Below are positions 7,935 through 16,590 of a DNA stretch of 34,587 nt, piece by piece. The notes beneath the pieces are model-generated. The model saw nothing but the letters and a program-made list of their open reading frames with translations, was not told the origin of the DNA and ran no database searches. The DNA is from an uncultured Microbacteriaceae bacterium (GTDB lineage Bacteria > Actinomycetota > Actinomycetes > Actinomycetales > Microbacteriaceae). Position 1 is the stretch's first letter, and every line of letters begins with the position of its first letter. The DNA is taken from positions 1-34,587 of the forward strand of contig CAJAKC010000042.1 in NCBI GenBank assembly GCA_903940225.1. Direction: 5' to 3'. Both the position numbers and the translations under genes were made by a program.

Positions 7935-8699
7935 CTACAGCGGCGTTCGGCGATTCACATAACGCACTCGCCAGTCCTCGGCTCGTTCCGACGCAACGGA
8001 CAAGTCGGGACCGTCACGCCACTCCGTCGCCAACCGAATGCCGTGAAGCGCTGACAGGATCCACACCTCTGTGCCGCTCAGGTCCTCCGGTGTCGCGAGA
8101 GTGTAGACAACGTCGACCCCCTGCTCCTGCACAAGTTCCACAACGATGCTCTCCGTGACGCTGGCCAACCGGGGCAGAGTCGGGTGCACGCGGTGGAGTG
8201 TGCCGTTTTGCCACCACACCACCGATGACCATGCACCTTCGGTGACAAAACCGTCAGTCAGCAGAATTGCCTCGTCTGCCCCGGAATTGCGGCGCAGTTT
8301 TCCCAGATTGACGAGATCGGGTCCCTTGACGGTGTGGTTGGTGCGGGGGTCGGATGACGCCGTTGCCAATCGAAGAGTCTCCATCGGATCCGGCGCCGGA
8401 CGAACAAGCAGCCGCAACAATGCGCCGTCTCCGTAGTCAATCGCCTCGATGCGGGGAAACCACCTTCCCTCGCGCGGAATCGCCGCCGTGACGGAGGCGA
8501 CAAACCGAGCAACGTCGGCCTCGATGTTGGACGCGGTCAGCCCTCGCGCAAAACGCGCGACGTGGCGGTCCATCGATGCGACAGTGCCGTCGACGACGAG
8601 GAACGAATCCGCAACGTGAACCGCTCCAGGATTCGTATCGCACCACTCCTCAATCGCGAGCACACCGTCCGCCCAGCGGTAAATCGTCGTGTCGACCAT
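7935..8699 (-). CDS. pabC: class IV aminotransferase, probable 4-amino-4-deoxychorismate lyase
   Basis: A 254-residue PLP enzyme of fold type IV. Seen: the candidate PLP lysine in HTVKGPDLVNLGKLRR (about residue 122), followed by GADEAILLTDGFVTEGAWSSV, the family's phosphate-binding and GxxTE segment, then RLASVTESIVVEL. PabC releases pyruvate from aminodeoxychorismate to give p-aminobenzoate for folate. The assignment as PabC and not a branched-chain aminotransferase rests on the short length and on the divergent pabB 12 bases away. The start at 8699 is supported by TACCCT 7 bases upstream (leaderless). The pabA-type glutamine amidotransferase is not in the window. Confidence 0.8.
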   Translation of the reverse strand: MVDTTIYRWADGVLAIEEWCDTNPGAVHVADSFLVVDGTVASMDRHVARFARGLTASNIEADVARFVASVTAAIPREGRWFPRIEAIDYGDGALLRLLVRPAPDPMETLRLATASSDPRTNHTVKGPDLVNLGKLRRNSGADEAILLTDGFVTEGAWSSVVWWQNGTLHRVHPTLPRLASVTESIVVELVQEQGVDVVYTLATPEDLSGTEVWILSALHGIRLATEWRDGPDLSVASERAEDWRVRYVNRRTPL

Positions 8700-8712
8700 A
8701 GGGTTAAGGGTA
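8699..8712. promoter_or_regulatory. mirror-image divergent leaderless promoters of pabC and pabB
   Basis: Plus strand: TAGGGT (8699-8704), 7 bases, then the pabB ATG at 8712. Minus strand: TACCCT (8712..8707), 7 bases, then the pabC ATG at 8699. Each -10 includes the first base of the other gene's start codon, and only 12 bases lie between the two codons. The two polymerases cannot occupy the site together. No -35 box is recognisable on either side, and any -35 would lie inside the opposite gene. Confidence 0.6.
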
Positions 8713-9995
8713 TGGCAGACCGATACATCAAACTAGACGTTGATGTCCCGGTCGATGTCGAGGCAGCCTTTCTCGCACTTGTCGCGCCGGCTCACCACGG
8801 CTTCTGGCTCGATGATTCACTCACCGAAACCCTGTCGTACCTGGGAATCGGTAATCCCTTACCCGTGACCGACGGATTCACGGAATTCGACACCGTTGCC
8901 GATAGTCCCGTCAGCCGGGTGGGTTGGGTGTCCTACGGTGAACGCGAGTCAACCATGGGGGTTTCTGTCGGGTTGCAACGGCACCCTCGCGCCGTGGTCC
9001 TCGACGTCGAAATCGTTCTCGAGGTTGACCACCGTGACGGTTCCGTCGCCCTGTATTCGCGAGACGCATCTCTCGCTGACGCATGGTTGAGAGAACTGCG
9101 ATTGATGGCCGCCGCTGAGGATCGCGCACCGGAACCACGAACGACCCAACTTCGGGAAGCTCACTGGCGGGACGGCGTCGCTGAGTATTCACGGATGATC
9201 GAAACCTGTTTGCGGCACATCACCGACGGTGACGCCTATCAGTTGTGTCTCACCACATCGATTGACGTTCCGGGCGCAATCGATCCCATCGAGACCTATC
9301 GTGCCCTCCGGCGAGCAGCGCCGACCAGGCACGGCGGGTACCTCCGCTCACACGACGTCGTGCTGCTCAGTTCGTCACCCGAATCCTTCCTCACCGTGCG
9401 CGGGCGCGTGGCGGCGACGATGCCGATTAAAGGAACTCGACCGCGCAGCATGGACCCGGCTGAAGACCTCTTGCTCAAGCGTGAATTGCGGGAGTCGGAA
9501 AAGGAGCGCGCCGAGAACCTCATGATTGTTGACCTGTGCCGAAATGATTTGTCGAGGGTGTGTGACGTGGGGTCGGTACACGTCCCCGCCCTGCACGTCG
9601 TCGAAACATATTCGACCGTTCACCAGCTGGTCAGTACGGTGTCGGGAACTCTTCGAGAAGGAGTGACACCCGCGGACGCCGCGCGGACACTTTTCCCCGC
9701 CGGGTCCATGACCGGGGCCCCCAAACGCAGCGCGGTGGAAATCCTCGGGGGACTCGAATCCGAGGAGCGCGGAATCTACTCCGGTGTCTTCGGTTTTGCC
9801 GGGCGCGGGGAACTCAGCCTTGCGATGACCATTCGGAGCATCGTGATCGACGATGTTGGGGCGACGATCGGTGTCGGCGGCGGCATCACCTCGGGGTCCG
9901 ACACGCTTGACGAGATCCACGAGGTCGGAGTCAAAGCGGATGCGCTGTTACGTGTACTCGGCGCTACGCCCAATCTCTTCCTTTCCGCGGAATAA
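8712..9995 (+). CDS. pabB: aminodeoxychorismate synthase component I
   Basis: Joins chorismate and ammonia into 4-amino-4-deoxychorismate, for folate. The 427-residue protein has a variable N-terminal half (about 1-160) and the chorismate-binding domain. Seen there: DGDAYQLCLTT, SSSPESFL, PIKGTRPR (the Lys of this motif marks PabB; anthranilate synthases have Ala), ERAENLMIVDLCRNDLS, AGSMTGAPKRSAVEIL and RGIYSGVFGF. The start at 8712 is favoured over upstream in-frame starts, which lie inside the antisense pabC, because a TANNNT hexamer ends 7 bases before it. With pabC it forms a divergent folate pair. The amidotransferase partner must be encoded elsewhere. Confidence 0.92.
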   Translation: MADRYIKLDVDVPVDVEAAFLALVAPAHHGFWLDDSLTETLSYLGIGNPLPVTDGFTEFDTVADSPVSRVGWVSYGERESTMGVSVGLQRHPRAVVLDVEIVLEVDHRDGSVALYSRDASLADAWLRELRLMAAAEDRAPEPRTTQLREAHWRDGVAEYSRMIETCLRHITDGDAYQLCLTTSIDVPGAIDPIETYRALRRAAPTRHGGYLRSHDVVLLSSSPESFLTVRGRVAATMPIKGTRPRSMDPAEDLLLKRELRESEKERAENLMIVDLCRNDLSRVCDVGSVHVPALHVVETYSTVHQLVSTVSGTLREGVTPADAARTLFPAGSMTGAPKRSAVEILGGLESEERGIYSGVFGFAGRGELSLAMTIRSIVIDDVGATIGVGGGITSGSDTLDEIHEVGVKADALLRVLGATPNLFLSAE

Positions 9996-10026
9996 ACTAG
10001 AGAGTGCGCGTGTCGCACTGGAAAGG
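9993..10026 (+). promoter_or_regulatory. leuS promoter and short hairpin leader
   Basis: TAAACT (9993-9998), formed by the pabB stop codon and following bases, fits TANNNT. Transcription from about 10005 would give a 27-base leader. AGTGCG (10003-10008) and CGCACT (10014-10019) form a 6-bp stem with a 5-base loop just before the GAAAGG ribosome site at 10021-10026. The hairpin may influence initiation, but it is small and could be incidental. Confidence 0.4.
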
Positions 10027-10031
10027 TTGTC

Positions 10032-12512
10032 GTGGACGAGATCGAGTATGACTTCCGTCGTTTGGAAGAGAAATGGGCTCCCGTATGGGAATCCGAACGC
10101 CCGTTCGACGTGCCCGATGCCACTGACGACCGGCCCCACAAATACATCCTCGATATGTTCCCGTATCCCTCGGGGGACCTCCACATGGGCCATGCCGAGG
10201 TCTATGCGCTGGGTGACGTGCTCGCACGCTACTGGCGGTTGCGCGGATACCGTGTTTTGCACCCGATCGGGTGGGACTCATTTGGACTTCCCGCGGAAAA
10301 CGCGGCAATCAAGCGCGGCGTGAACCCGCGCGATTGGACATACGACAACATTGCTCAGCAGCGCGCGTCGATGAAGCGCTACGCCGCGTCGTTCGACTGG
10401 AGCCGCGTGCTGCACACGTCCGACCCCGAGTACTACAAATGGAACCAGTGGCTCTTCCTCGAAATGTTCAAGCGGGGACTCGCATACCGCAAGGATTCCT
10501 GGGTCAACTGGGACCCGGTTGACCAAACGGTTCTCGCCAACGAGCAGGTGCTGCCCGACGGGACCAGCGACCGCAGTGGTGCTGTCGTGGTCAAAAAGAA
10601 ACTAACGCAGTGGTATTTCCGCATCACCGACTACGCCGATCGGCTTCTCGCTGACCTCGACCGCCTGGAGGAGACGTGGCCCGCAAAGGTCTTGACGATG
10701 CAGCGCAACTGGATTGGTCGTTCGCGCGGGGCCGAGGTCGTCTTCACCGTCGAGGGTTCCACACGTGAAATCCCCGTGTTCACGACGCGCCCCGACACAC
10801 TGTTCGGTGCAACGTTCATGGTTGTCGCACCCGATTCCGACCTCGCGAGTGAACTCGCTGCCGCGGCCGTCGATCCCGCGATTCGGGTCGCCTTCGCCGA
10901 GTACCTCACCGACGTGCAAAAGAAGACGGAAATCGAGCGCCAAGACGCGACCCGACCCAAGACGGGCGTATTCCTTGGCGTCCACGCGATCAATCCCCTC
11001 AACGGGGAATCCGTCCCCGTATGGACCGCGGATTATGTTCTCGCGGATTATGGTTCTGGCGCAATCATGGCTGTTCCTGCGCACGATCCGCGCGACCTCG
11101 ATTTCGCTCGCAAGTACGACCTTCCCATCCGAGTAGTGGTGGATGTTCCCTCAGATGAGCCACACGATCCCAGTGTTTCCGGGCCCGCCACAACCGGAGA
11201 CGGTCCGCACATCAACTCGGGGCCGCTCGACGGGTTGGGCAAGGCCGACGCCATCGTCAAGGCAATCGAGATTTTGGAATCCGCGGGCACGGGTAAGGGA
11301 GCCACGACGTATCGACTGCGGGATTGGCTCATCTCGCGCCAACGATATTGGGGAACCCCCATTCCGATCATTCACGGTGAAGACGGTGAATTGATTCCCG
11401 TGCCCTTCGACCAGTTGCCCGTTGAGCTCCCGCCGACCGAAGGACTCGACCTGCGCCCGAAAGGCTCCAGTCCGCTCGGCGCGGCCGAAGACTGGGTAAA
11501 CGTGCAGGATCCTCGAGACGGTTCAGCCGCGAAGCGCGACCCCGACACGATGGATACCTTCGTCGACTCCTCCTGGTACTTCCTGCGATTTTTGTCGCCG
11601 CACGACGACACGCAAGCGTTCGACCCCGAGCGCGTCAAGGCGTGGGCGCCCGTCGACCAGTACGTCGGTGGTGTCGAACACGCGATTTTGCACTTGCTCT
11701 ATGCACGCTTCATCACCAAGGTTTTGTTCGACCTCGGTCACATCGATTTTGACGAACCGTTTAGCGCGCTTCTCAATCAAGGGATGGTCATTCTCGACGG
11801 TTCGAAGATGTCGAAGTCGAAGGGCAACATCGTCTTCTTTGGTGAAGAGCTCGACAAGTTCGGCGTCGATGCGGTTCGTTTGACGATGGCTTTCGCCGGC
11901 CCGCCCGAGGACGACATCGACTGGGCCGACGTCTCGGTGACGGGTTCGCAGAAGTTCCTCGCGCGCGCATGGCGAATCGCCAACGACGTGTCGAGTTCGG
12001 TCGACGTTGATCCGGCAACCGGTTCAACCGGGCTTCGACGTGTGACCCACCGGTTGCTTGCTGATGTCGGTGGATTGGTCGAGTCGTACAAGTTCAATGT
12101 CGTCGTTGCCCGTGCGATGGACCTCGTCAATCACGTTCGAAAAGAGATTGACACCGGTGCTGGTCCAGCCGATCCGGCCGTGCGCGAAGCGGCGGATGTG
12201 CTGGCCATCACTTTGTCGATGTTCGCGCCTCACGCGGCCGAGGACATGTGGGAACTTCTCGGTCACGAGCGCTTCGTGGCTCTGCAGACGTTCCCGCCCG
12301 CCGATGAATCCCTGCTGATTGAGGAAACAATCACCGCGGTCGTTCAAATCAACGGAAAAGTTAAGGAGCGGCTTGAGGTGCCGCCGACTATTTCCGAGGA
12401 CGAACTCTCTGCCCTGGCTCTCGCGTCGGTGGCATCTTTTCTCGAAGGGAAATCGGTGCGCACGACAATCGTTCGCCCGCCCAAGCTCGTCAACATCGTT
12501 CTCGGCGACTAG
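10032..12512 (+). CDS. leuS: leucyl-tRNA synthetase
   Basis: Class I synthetase charging tRNA-Leu, 826 residues, a normal bacterial length. The HIGH motif appears as H51-M-G-H54 in [15 protein letters not shown]. The CP1 editing domain spans roughly residues 225-420 with [19 protein letters not shown] and the segment ending [16 protein letters not shown]. The KMSKS loop is at residues 592-596 ([10 protein letters not shown]), followed by the anticodon-binding domain and a C-terminal [10 protein letters not shown] region. The start is GTG at 10032 with GAAAGG five bases upstream. The gene is followed after 60 bases by comEA, the usual actinobacterial order. Confidence 0.98.
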   Translation: MDEIEYDFRRLEEKWAPVWESERPFDVPDATDDRPHKYILDMFPYPSGDLHMGHAEVYALGDVLARYWRLRGYRVLHPIGWDSFGLPAENAAIKRGVNPRDWTYDNIAQQRASMKRYAASFDWSRVLHTSDPEYYKWNQWLFLEMFKRGLAYRKDSWVNWDPVDQTVLANEQVLPDGTSDRSGAVVVKKKLTQWYFRITDYADRLLADLDRLEETWPAKVLTMQRNWIGRSRGAEVVFTVEGSTREIPVFTTRPDTLFGATFMVVAPDSDLASELAAAAVDPAIRVAFAEYLTDVQKKTEIERQDATRPKTGVFLGVHAINPLNGESVPVWTADYVLADYGSGAIMAVPAHDPRDLDFARKYDLPIRVVVDVPSDEPHDPSVSGPATTGDGPHINSGPLDGLGKADAIVKAIEILESAGTGKGATTYRLRDWLISRQRYWGTPIPIIHGEDGELIPVPFDQLPVELPPTEGLDLRPKGSSPLGAAEDWVNVQDPRDGSAAKRDPDTMDTFVDSSWYFLRFLSPHDDTQAFDPERVKAWAPVDQYVGGVEHAILHLLYARFITKVLFDLGHIDFDEPFSALLNQGMVILDGSKMSKSKGNIVFFGEELDKFGVDAVRLTMAFAGPPEDDIDWADVSVTGSQKFLARAWRIANDVSSSVDVDPATGSTGLRRVTHRLLADVGGLVESYKFNVVVARAMDLVNHVRKEIDTGAGPADPAVREAADVLAITLSMFAPHAAEDMWELLGHERFVALQTFPPADESLLIEETITAVVQINGKVKERLEVPPTISEDELSALALASVASFLEGKSVRTTIVRPPKLVNIVLGD

Positions 12513-12560
12513 TTCTCCACAACGGCGACGCGACTCCTCGCCGCCGCCCTCACCGCGGAC

Positions 12561-12566
12561 TATCGT
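12561..12566 (+). promoter_or_regulatory. -10 box of comEA (leaderless)
   Basis: TATCGT fits TANNNT and ends 6 bases before the GTG at 12573, which has no ribosome site. No clear -35. Confidence 0.45.
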
Positions 12567-12572
12567 CAACGC

Positions 12573-13154
12573 GTGGGTGATTGGTATGTCCGAGCGGTGC
12601 CCGACGATCCTGACCGCCGCCGCAAGTTGTTTATCGCGGCCGGTATCGGCGTCGGGGTGGTTGTCGTGGCGGGTGCGTTCCTCTCGGCAGGCACCCCCGA
12701 ATCGCACGTTGTCGAGGCAACCCCACCACCCGTCGAACTCGCGGTGCCGACGGGAACCGTGTTTGTCCACGTTGCCGGTCTCGTCGCGCAACCGGGGGTT
12801 TACGAACTCCCTCTGGATTCTCGAGTCTTCGACGCGATAGCCGCGGCTGGTGGCGTGACGGATAAAGCAGACGGGGCGTCGATCAACCTCGCGCGAATCG
12901 TTCAGGACGGTGAACAGATCATTGTTACTCCGGCGGGAACGTCGGTAACCGCGGTGGCCGCGGGAAGACTGAACATCAATCGCGCGACGGCGAGTGATTT
13001 TGACCTCCTTCCCCGCATTGGCCCCACCCTCGCGGAACGCATCGTCGCCTATCGCGAGAAGAACGGACCGTTCCCGTCGATTGACGCCCTCGGAAATGTT
13101 CCTGGTATCGGCGACGTGACTCTGGCGGGGTTCCGAGACCAACTCACCCTGTGA
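12573..13154 (+). CDS. comEA: ComEA-like DNA-binding competence protein
   Basis: Membrane-anchored protein that binds incoming double-stranded DNA outside the membrane. The 193-residue product has a cytoplasmic start (1-17), one membrane helix (about 18-40, FIAAGIGVGVVVVAGAFLSA), an SLBB domain (about 60-120, VFVHVAGLVAQPGVYELP), and a C-terminal helix-hairpin-helix pair: LNINRATASDFDLLPRIGP and FPSIDALGNVPGIGDVTL. The GTG start at 12573 is supported by the leaderless-type -10. The last codons overlap the comEC start (GTGA), so the two are coupled. Confidence 0.93.
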   Translation: MGDWYVRAVPDDPDRRRKLFIAAGIGVGVVVVAGAFLSAGTPESHVVEATPPPVELAVPTGTVFVHVAGLVAQPGVYELPLDSRVFDAIAAAGGVTDKADGASINLARIVQDGEQIIVTPAGTSVTAVAAGRLNINRATASDFDLLPRIGPTLAERIVAYREKNGPFPSIDALGNVPGIGDVTLAGFRDQLTL

Positions 13155-14971
13155 GAGTCCCCGCACTGGCCTTGCCGGCTGCTGTGCTGTGGGTGGTCTG
13201 CTCGTTGTTCGCGCCGGCGGAGCCCTACACCGTGGCGACGCCGCCACCGTGGGTGATGTCCGTGCGCGATGACTTTGCGGCTCGAGTGGCACGGTTTGGC
13301 GGTGACGGCGCACTGTTGTTGCCGGGATTGGTACTGGGTGATACGAGTCACGTTCCGGAGACTCTCGACCGTGCCATGAAGATCACCTCGCTTGCGCATC
13401 TCACCGCCGTGAGTGGGGCAAACTGCGCGGTTATTGTCGCCACCGTTTACGGGTTGACCGCGCTCGCGGGATTCGGAATCTGGGTGCGCACGTTTGCAGC
13501 GGCCCTGGGGCTCGGTGCATTTGTCATTCTCGTCGGAGCAGAGCCCAGTGTGATTCGCGCGGGAATCATGGCGTGCCTGGCACTTCTTGCTCTTGCATTG
13601 GGACGGTCGGCCGCGGGACTAACGGTTCTCTGCGCAACCGTGATCATCGCTTTGGCGCTGGCGCCAACGCTAGCCCACAGCGTCGGCTTCGCCCTATCGG
13701 TCTCCGCGACGACGGGTTTACTCGTTCTGGCTAAGCCGTTGACGGAAATCCTGGAGCGCTGGCTCCCCGGTCGGTTTGCGCTGGTACTGGCGGTTCCGCT
13801 CGCCGCTCAGATTGCGGTTCAACCGCTCCTTCTCATTTTTTCGGCTTCCATCCCGACCTACGGGATTCCGGCAAACGCGCTCGCCGACCCACTCGCGCCA
13901 CTTGCGACGATTGCCGGCCTCTTCGCGCTCGTGACCAACCCGTTGCCGTGGGTGTCCCTTCCGTTTCTGGGGCTCGCGTGGATGGCCAGCAGTGCGATTG
14001 CGGGTATTGCTCGGGTTACCGCCGCGCTGCCATGGGCGACCATTCCGTGGCCCAGCGGGTGGCTGGGTATCGCGCTCGCGACGGTGTGCACGCTTCTGGT
14101 TGCGTGGGCCATCCTCACCCGACGCTCGAGCATTGCGCTGATCGGCGTACTCCTCGTCGCCGCGAGCCTATCGACGACGGTTGGGGGTGGCGCGGTCGCG
14201 TGGGCGACGGCACCTCGAGTTTGGTCTGCCGCACAGTGCGATGTTGGCCAAGGAGACGCCATGGTGTTGCGCGACGGCGACACCGTTGCCCTGATCGACA
14301 CGGGCAGGGACGAGCACGCGTTGCGTTCATGCCTCGATCGCCTTAACATTCAGCAGATTGACCTGCTCGTCTTGACGCACTTCGACATCGATCATGTCGG
14401 TGCATACAACGTGGTGGTCGGTCGCGTGGGAACCGTGTTGCACGGCCCGACGGACGGCATCGCCGACGAGGTGACAGTCCGCCGACTTGGCGAAGCAGGG
14501 GCGCACGTCGTCGACGCACGACGGGGACTCACGGGAACCTTTGGCCGCTGGGATTGGCGCGTGTTGTGGCCGACGAAGTTCCTCACCGTTGAACCAGGGA
14601 ACCCCGCTTCGGTTGTGCTGTGTTTTCGGTCGACAACCGGCCCGCAACTGTCGATTCTCAATTTGGGGGATCTTCCCGCGCAACAACAAGACGCCATGCT
14701 GGCGCTTGGTGGTGTCGGTCCCGTCGACGTGGTCAAGGTCAGCCACCACGGCTCGCGCGACCAGTCGCCTGCTCTGTACACACGAATACGCGCCGGAGTC
14801 GGACTCATAGGAGTCGGGGCAGGGAACGAATACGGGCATCCGACGGACCAGACGTTGGCGATGCTCGCAGGGGTTGGGACCGTTGCCGTCCGCTCGGATC
14901 GCGACGGAATCGCTCTCCTCGGCCGTGACGAGGACGGAACCCTACGCGTGTGGACGGAGCGAGCGGGGTAG
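13151..14971 (+). CDS. comEC: ComEC-like DNA uptake channel, compact form
   Basis: Forms the membrane channel for single-stranded DNA in transformation. The 606-residue protein has a short N-terminal hydrophobic stretch, the multi-helix Competence domain (about residues 60-340, with LAHLTAVSGANCAVIVATV and PSVIRAGIMACLALLA) and a C-terminal metallo-beta-lactamase-like domain. The latter starts near residue 355, with QCDVGQGDAM, THFDIDHVG (H410, D412, D414, H415) and VKVSHHGSRDQSPALY. The usual N-terminal OB-fold (DUF4131) between the first helices appears to be missing, since only about 50 residues precede the Competence domain. That makes it shorter than most homologues. It overlaps comEA by 4 bases. 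Confidence 0.92.
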   Translation: MRVPALALPAAVLWVVCSLFAPAEPYTVATPPPWVMSVRDDFAARVARFGGDGALLLPGLVLGDTSHVPETLDRAMKITSLAHLTAVSGANCAVIVATVYGLTALAGFGIWVRTFAAALGLGAFVILVGAEPSVIRAGIMACLALLALALGRSAAGLTVLCATVIIALALAPTLAHSVGFALSVSATTGLLVLAKPLTEILERWLPGRFALVLAVPLAAQIAVQPLLLIFSASIPTYGIPANALADPLAPLATIAGLFALVTNPLPWVSLPFLGLAWMASSAIAGIARVTAALPWATIPWPSGWLGIALATVCTLLVAWAILTRRSSIALIGVLLVAASLSTTVGGGAVAWATAPRVWSAAQCDVGQGDAMVLRDGDTVALIDTGRDEHALRSCLDRLNIQQIDLLVLTHFDIDHVGAYNVVVGRVGTVLHGPTDGIADEVTVRRLGEAGAHVVDARRGLTGTFGRWDWRVLWPTKFLTVEPGNPASVVLCFRSTTGPQLSILNLGDLPAQQQDAMLALGGVGPVDVVKVSHHGSRDQSPALYTRIRAGVGLIGVGAGNEYGHPTDQTLAMLAGVGTVAVRSDRDGIALLGRDEDGTLRVWTERAG

Positions 14972-14978
14972 CTCGCCG

Positions 14979-14998
14979 TAAACTTGGTGTTAGGGAGG
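14979..14998 (+). promoter_or_regulatory. holA -10 and ribosome site
   Basis: TAAACT (14979-14984) fits TANNNT, and AGGGAGG (14992-14998) is a strong ribosome site 5 bases before the GTG at 15004. This decides that start over the earlier in-frame ATG at 14950, which overlaps comEC. No -35 is evident. Confidence 0.45.
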
Positions 14999-15003
14999 CC
15001 ATA

Positions 15004-15996
15004 GTGGCAAAGGCAACGATTGTGCCGTGGCAGGGAGTCCGCGAGGCGCCGATCGTCCTGGTGAGCGGTCCCGAGGACTATCTTGCCGACCGTGTCTTTC
15101 GCGAACTGCGCGACCGTGTTCGCTCGGTGCACGCCGAATTGGAAGTGACCGACCTCGACGCATCCCAGTACACGCGCGGGTCACTCCTCGATTTCGCCAG
15201 CCCCTCACTGTTTGGCGAGCCGCGCATGATTCGCGTGTCGAGTGGCGAGACCACCAACGATGACTTCATCGACGACATCATCACGTACCTGGATCGTGTC
15301 GAATCGGACGTCACCGTGATGATTCGCCACGGAGGCGGCAATCGGGGCAAGCGCATGCTCGACGCAATCCGCGCCTACCCCGACACGATTGAGGTCGAGT
15401 GTGCCGAGCTCAAAAAGGACGCAGACCGGATTTCCTTCGTAAGTCAGGAATTCGGAAGGCTGGGTGCGAAGGTCGAACAGGCTGCCGTTATCGCTCTCGC
15501 TGAAGCGTTTTCGGACGACCTCGCCGAACTGGCCGCTGCGTGTTCGCAGATTGCCACCGACGCCCTGGGCGCTGGAATCACGAAAGATTTTGTCGATAAG
15601 TATTACGAGGGTCGGGAAGAGGTCACGGCTTTTGCCGTGGTCGATTCGGCCATCGACGGAAACCGGGCCGAGGCGCTTCGCCTGTTGCGCCACGCGCTGC
15701 AGACGGGGGCCGACCCCGTGCCGCTCATCGCAACATTTGCAATGAAGTTGCGGCAGATGGCAAAGGTCGGCGGGTTCAAGGGCCGACCAGCCGACGCAGC
15801 CCGGGAGTTGGGAATGGCGCCTTGGATGATCGACCGAGCCAAAAGATCCCTCCGCGGCTGGACGGGGCCGACACTGGGAGCCGCAATCATCGCGACCGCC
15901 GAAGCGGATGCGATGGTCAAAGGAGACGGGCGTGACCCCGTCTACGCGGTGGAGCGACTGGTTGACATCGTCGCAACGCGCGGCGACCGGGGATAG
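15004..15996 (+). CDS. holA: DNA polymerase III delta subunit
   Basis: Subunit of the clamp loader that opens the beta sliding clamp. The 330-residue length is normal. Seen: PIVLVSGPEDYLADRVFREL at the N-terminus (residues 14-33), the central LFGEPRMIRVSS, and the C-terminal collar-domain helices with AVVDSAIDGNRAEALRLL, FAMKLRQMAKVGGFKGRP and DAMVKGDGRDPVYAVERLV. The GTG start at 15004 has a strong ribosome site. The gene converges with rpsT, with a terminator hairpin between the two stops. The order comEC-holA-rpsT is the standard bacterial one. Confidence 0.95.
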   Translation: MAKATIVPWQGVREAPIVLVSGPEDYLADRVFRELRDRVRSVHAELEVTDLDASQYTRGSLLDFASPSLFGEPRMIRVSSGETTNDDFIDDIITYLDRVESDVTVMIRHGGGNRGKRMLDAIRAYPDTIEVECAELKKDADRISFVSQEFGRLGAKVEQAAVIALAEAFSDDLAELAAACSQIATDALGAGITKDFVDKYYEGREEVTAFAVVDSAIDGNRAEALRLLRHALQTGADPVPLIATFAMKLRQMAKVGGFKGRPADAARELGMAPWMIDRAKRSLRGWTGPTLGAAIIATAEADAMVKGDGRDPVYAVERLVDIVATRGDRG

Positions 15997-16025
15997 AAAA
16001 AGGCCCCCGGAATTCCGAGGGCCTT
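15997..16025 (-). terminator. intrinsic terminator of rpsT
   Basis: Stem AAGGCCC (16000-16006) with GGGCCTT (16019-16025), one mismatch, then 3 more pairs closing an AATT loop. Read on the minus strand the stem is followed by TTTTTCTA, a proper U-tract after the rpsT stop. On the plus strand only TTGATC follows, so holA termination would be weaker. Confidence 0.85.
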
Positions 16026-16037
16026 GATCGGGAAAAA

Positions 16038-16427
16038 CTACTTGCTGCTGGCAGCCTTCTTCGCTGCGGGCTTTGCTGCCGGCTTCTTGGCTGCGGGCTT
16101 TGCCGCCGCTTTCGGTGCCTTCTTGGCGGCAGCCTTGGCGGGTGCCTTCACGACCTTGGCATCGCCCGAGAGCGCGGCGACTGTTGACGCGAGAGCCGAC
16201 TTGCGGTTCGCGGCCTGGTTCTTGTGAATGACGCCCTTCGAAACGGCTTTGTCGAGCTTCCGCGAAGCGGTCGCCACGGCGTTGACCGCAACGGCCTTGT
16301 CGCCGGAGGCGATCGCGTCACGCGCGAAGCGGACGACGGTCTTGAGCTCACTCTTGACGGCCCTGTTGCGCTCTTGCGCCTTGAGGTTCGTCTTGATTCG
16401 CTTGATCTGCGACTTGATATTTGCCAC
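16038..16427 (-). CDS. rpsT: ribosomal protein bS20 with a Lys/Ala-rich C-terminal tail
   Basis: Primary 16S rRNA-binding protein of the small subunit. Residues 1-88 are a typical S20 core: [20 protein letters not shown], then [17 protein letters not shown]. They are followed by about 40 residues made almost only of Lys, Ala and Pro ([13 protein letters not shown]), for a total of 129 residues against the usual 85-90. The start is GTG at 16427, with AAAGGA 9 bases upstream. Longer readings in this frame to 16796 run into lepA and are not real. The start is non-ATG and the leader may be about 100 bases long, as in E. coli, where S20 represses its own translation. Confidence 0.96.
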   Translation of the reverse strand: MANIKSQIKRIKTNLKAQERNRAVKSELKTVVRFARDAIASGDKAVAVNAVATASRKLDKAVSKGVIHKNQAANRKSALASTVAALSGDAKVVKAPAKAAAKKAPKAAAKPAAKKPAAKPAAKKAASSK

Positions 16428-16534
16428 GAATGTGTGTCCTTTACGGTGATGGTGTCGAACCGGGAGGGGTGTTGCGAACCCCGGTGTCGTTCCGCGACGA
16501 CACGAGAGGGAGTCGGCGCGCAAGCCAAGTGTCA

Positions 16535-16564
16535 AGAATAGCAGGTCAAACGGGCTCGGGCTAA
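16535..16564 (-). promoter_or_regulatory. candidate rpsT promoter
   Basis: On the minus strand TTAGCC (16564..16559), an 18-base spacer, and TATTCT (16540..16535), which fits TANNNT. Transcription from about 16528 would leave a 100-base leader before the GTG. The -35 match is weak. Confidence 0.4.
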
Positions 16565-16590
16565 CCGCAATGCGTGAAAGAATAGGGGGA

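Noticed and set aside
8562-8711. Extension of pabB by 50 codons at the N-terminus
   Set aside because: It would overlap the antisense pabC coding region, matches nothing in PabB, and the start at 8712 has a leaderless -10.
12024-13313. Long minus-strand reading frame of 429 codons opposite leuS, comEA and the start of comEC
   Set aside because: It is antisense to three well-recognised genes, rich in Arg and His as expected for a shadow in GC-rich DNA, and shows no family motif.
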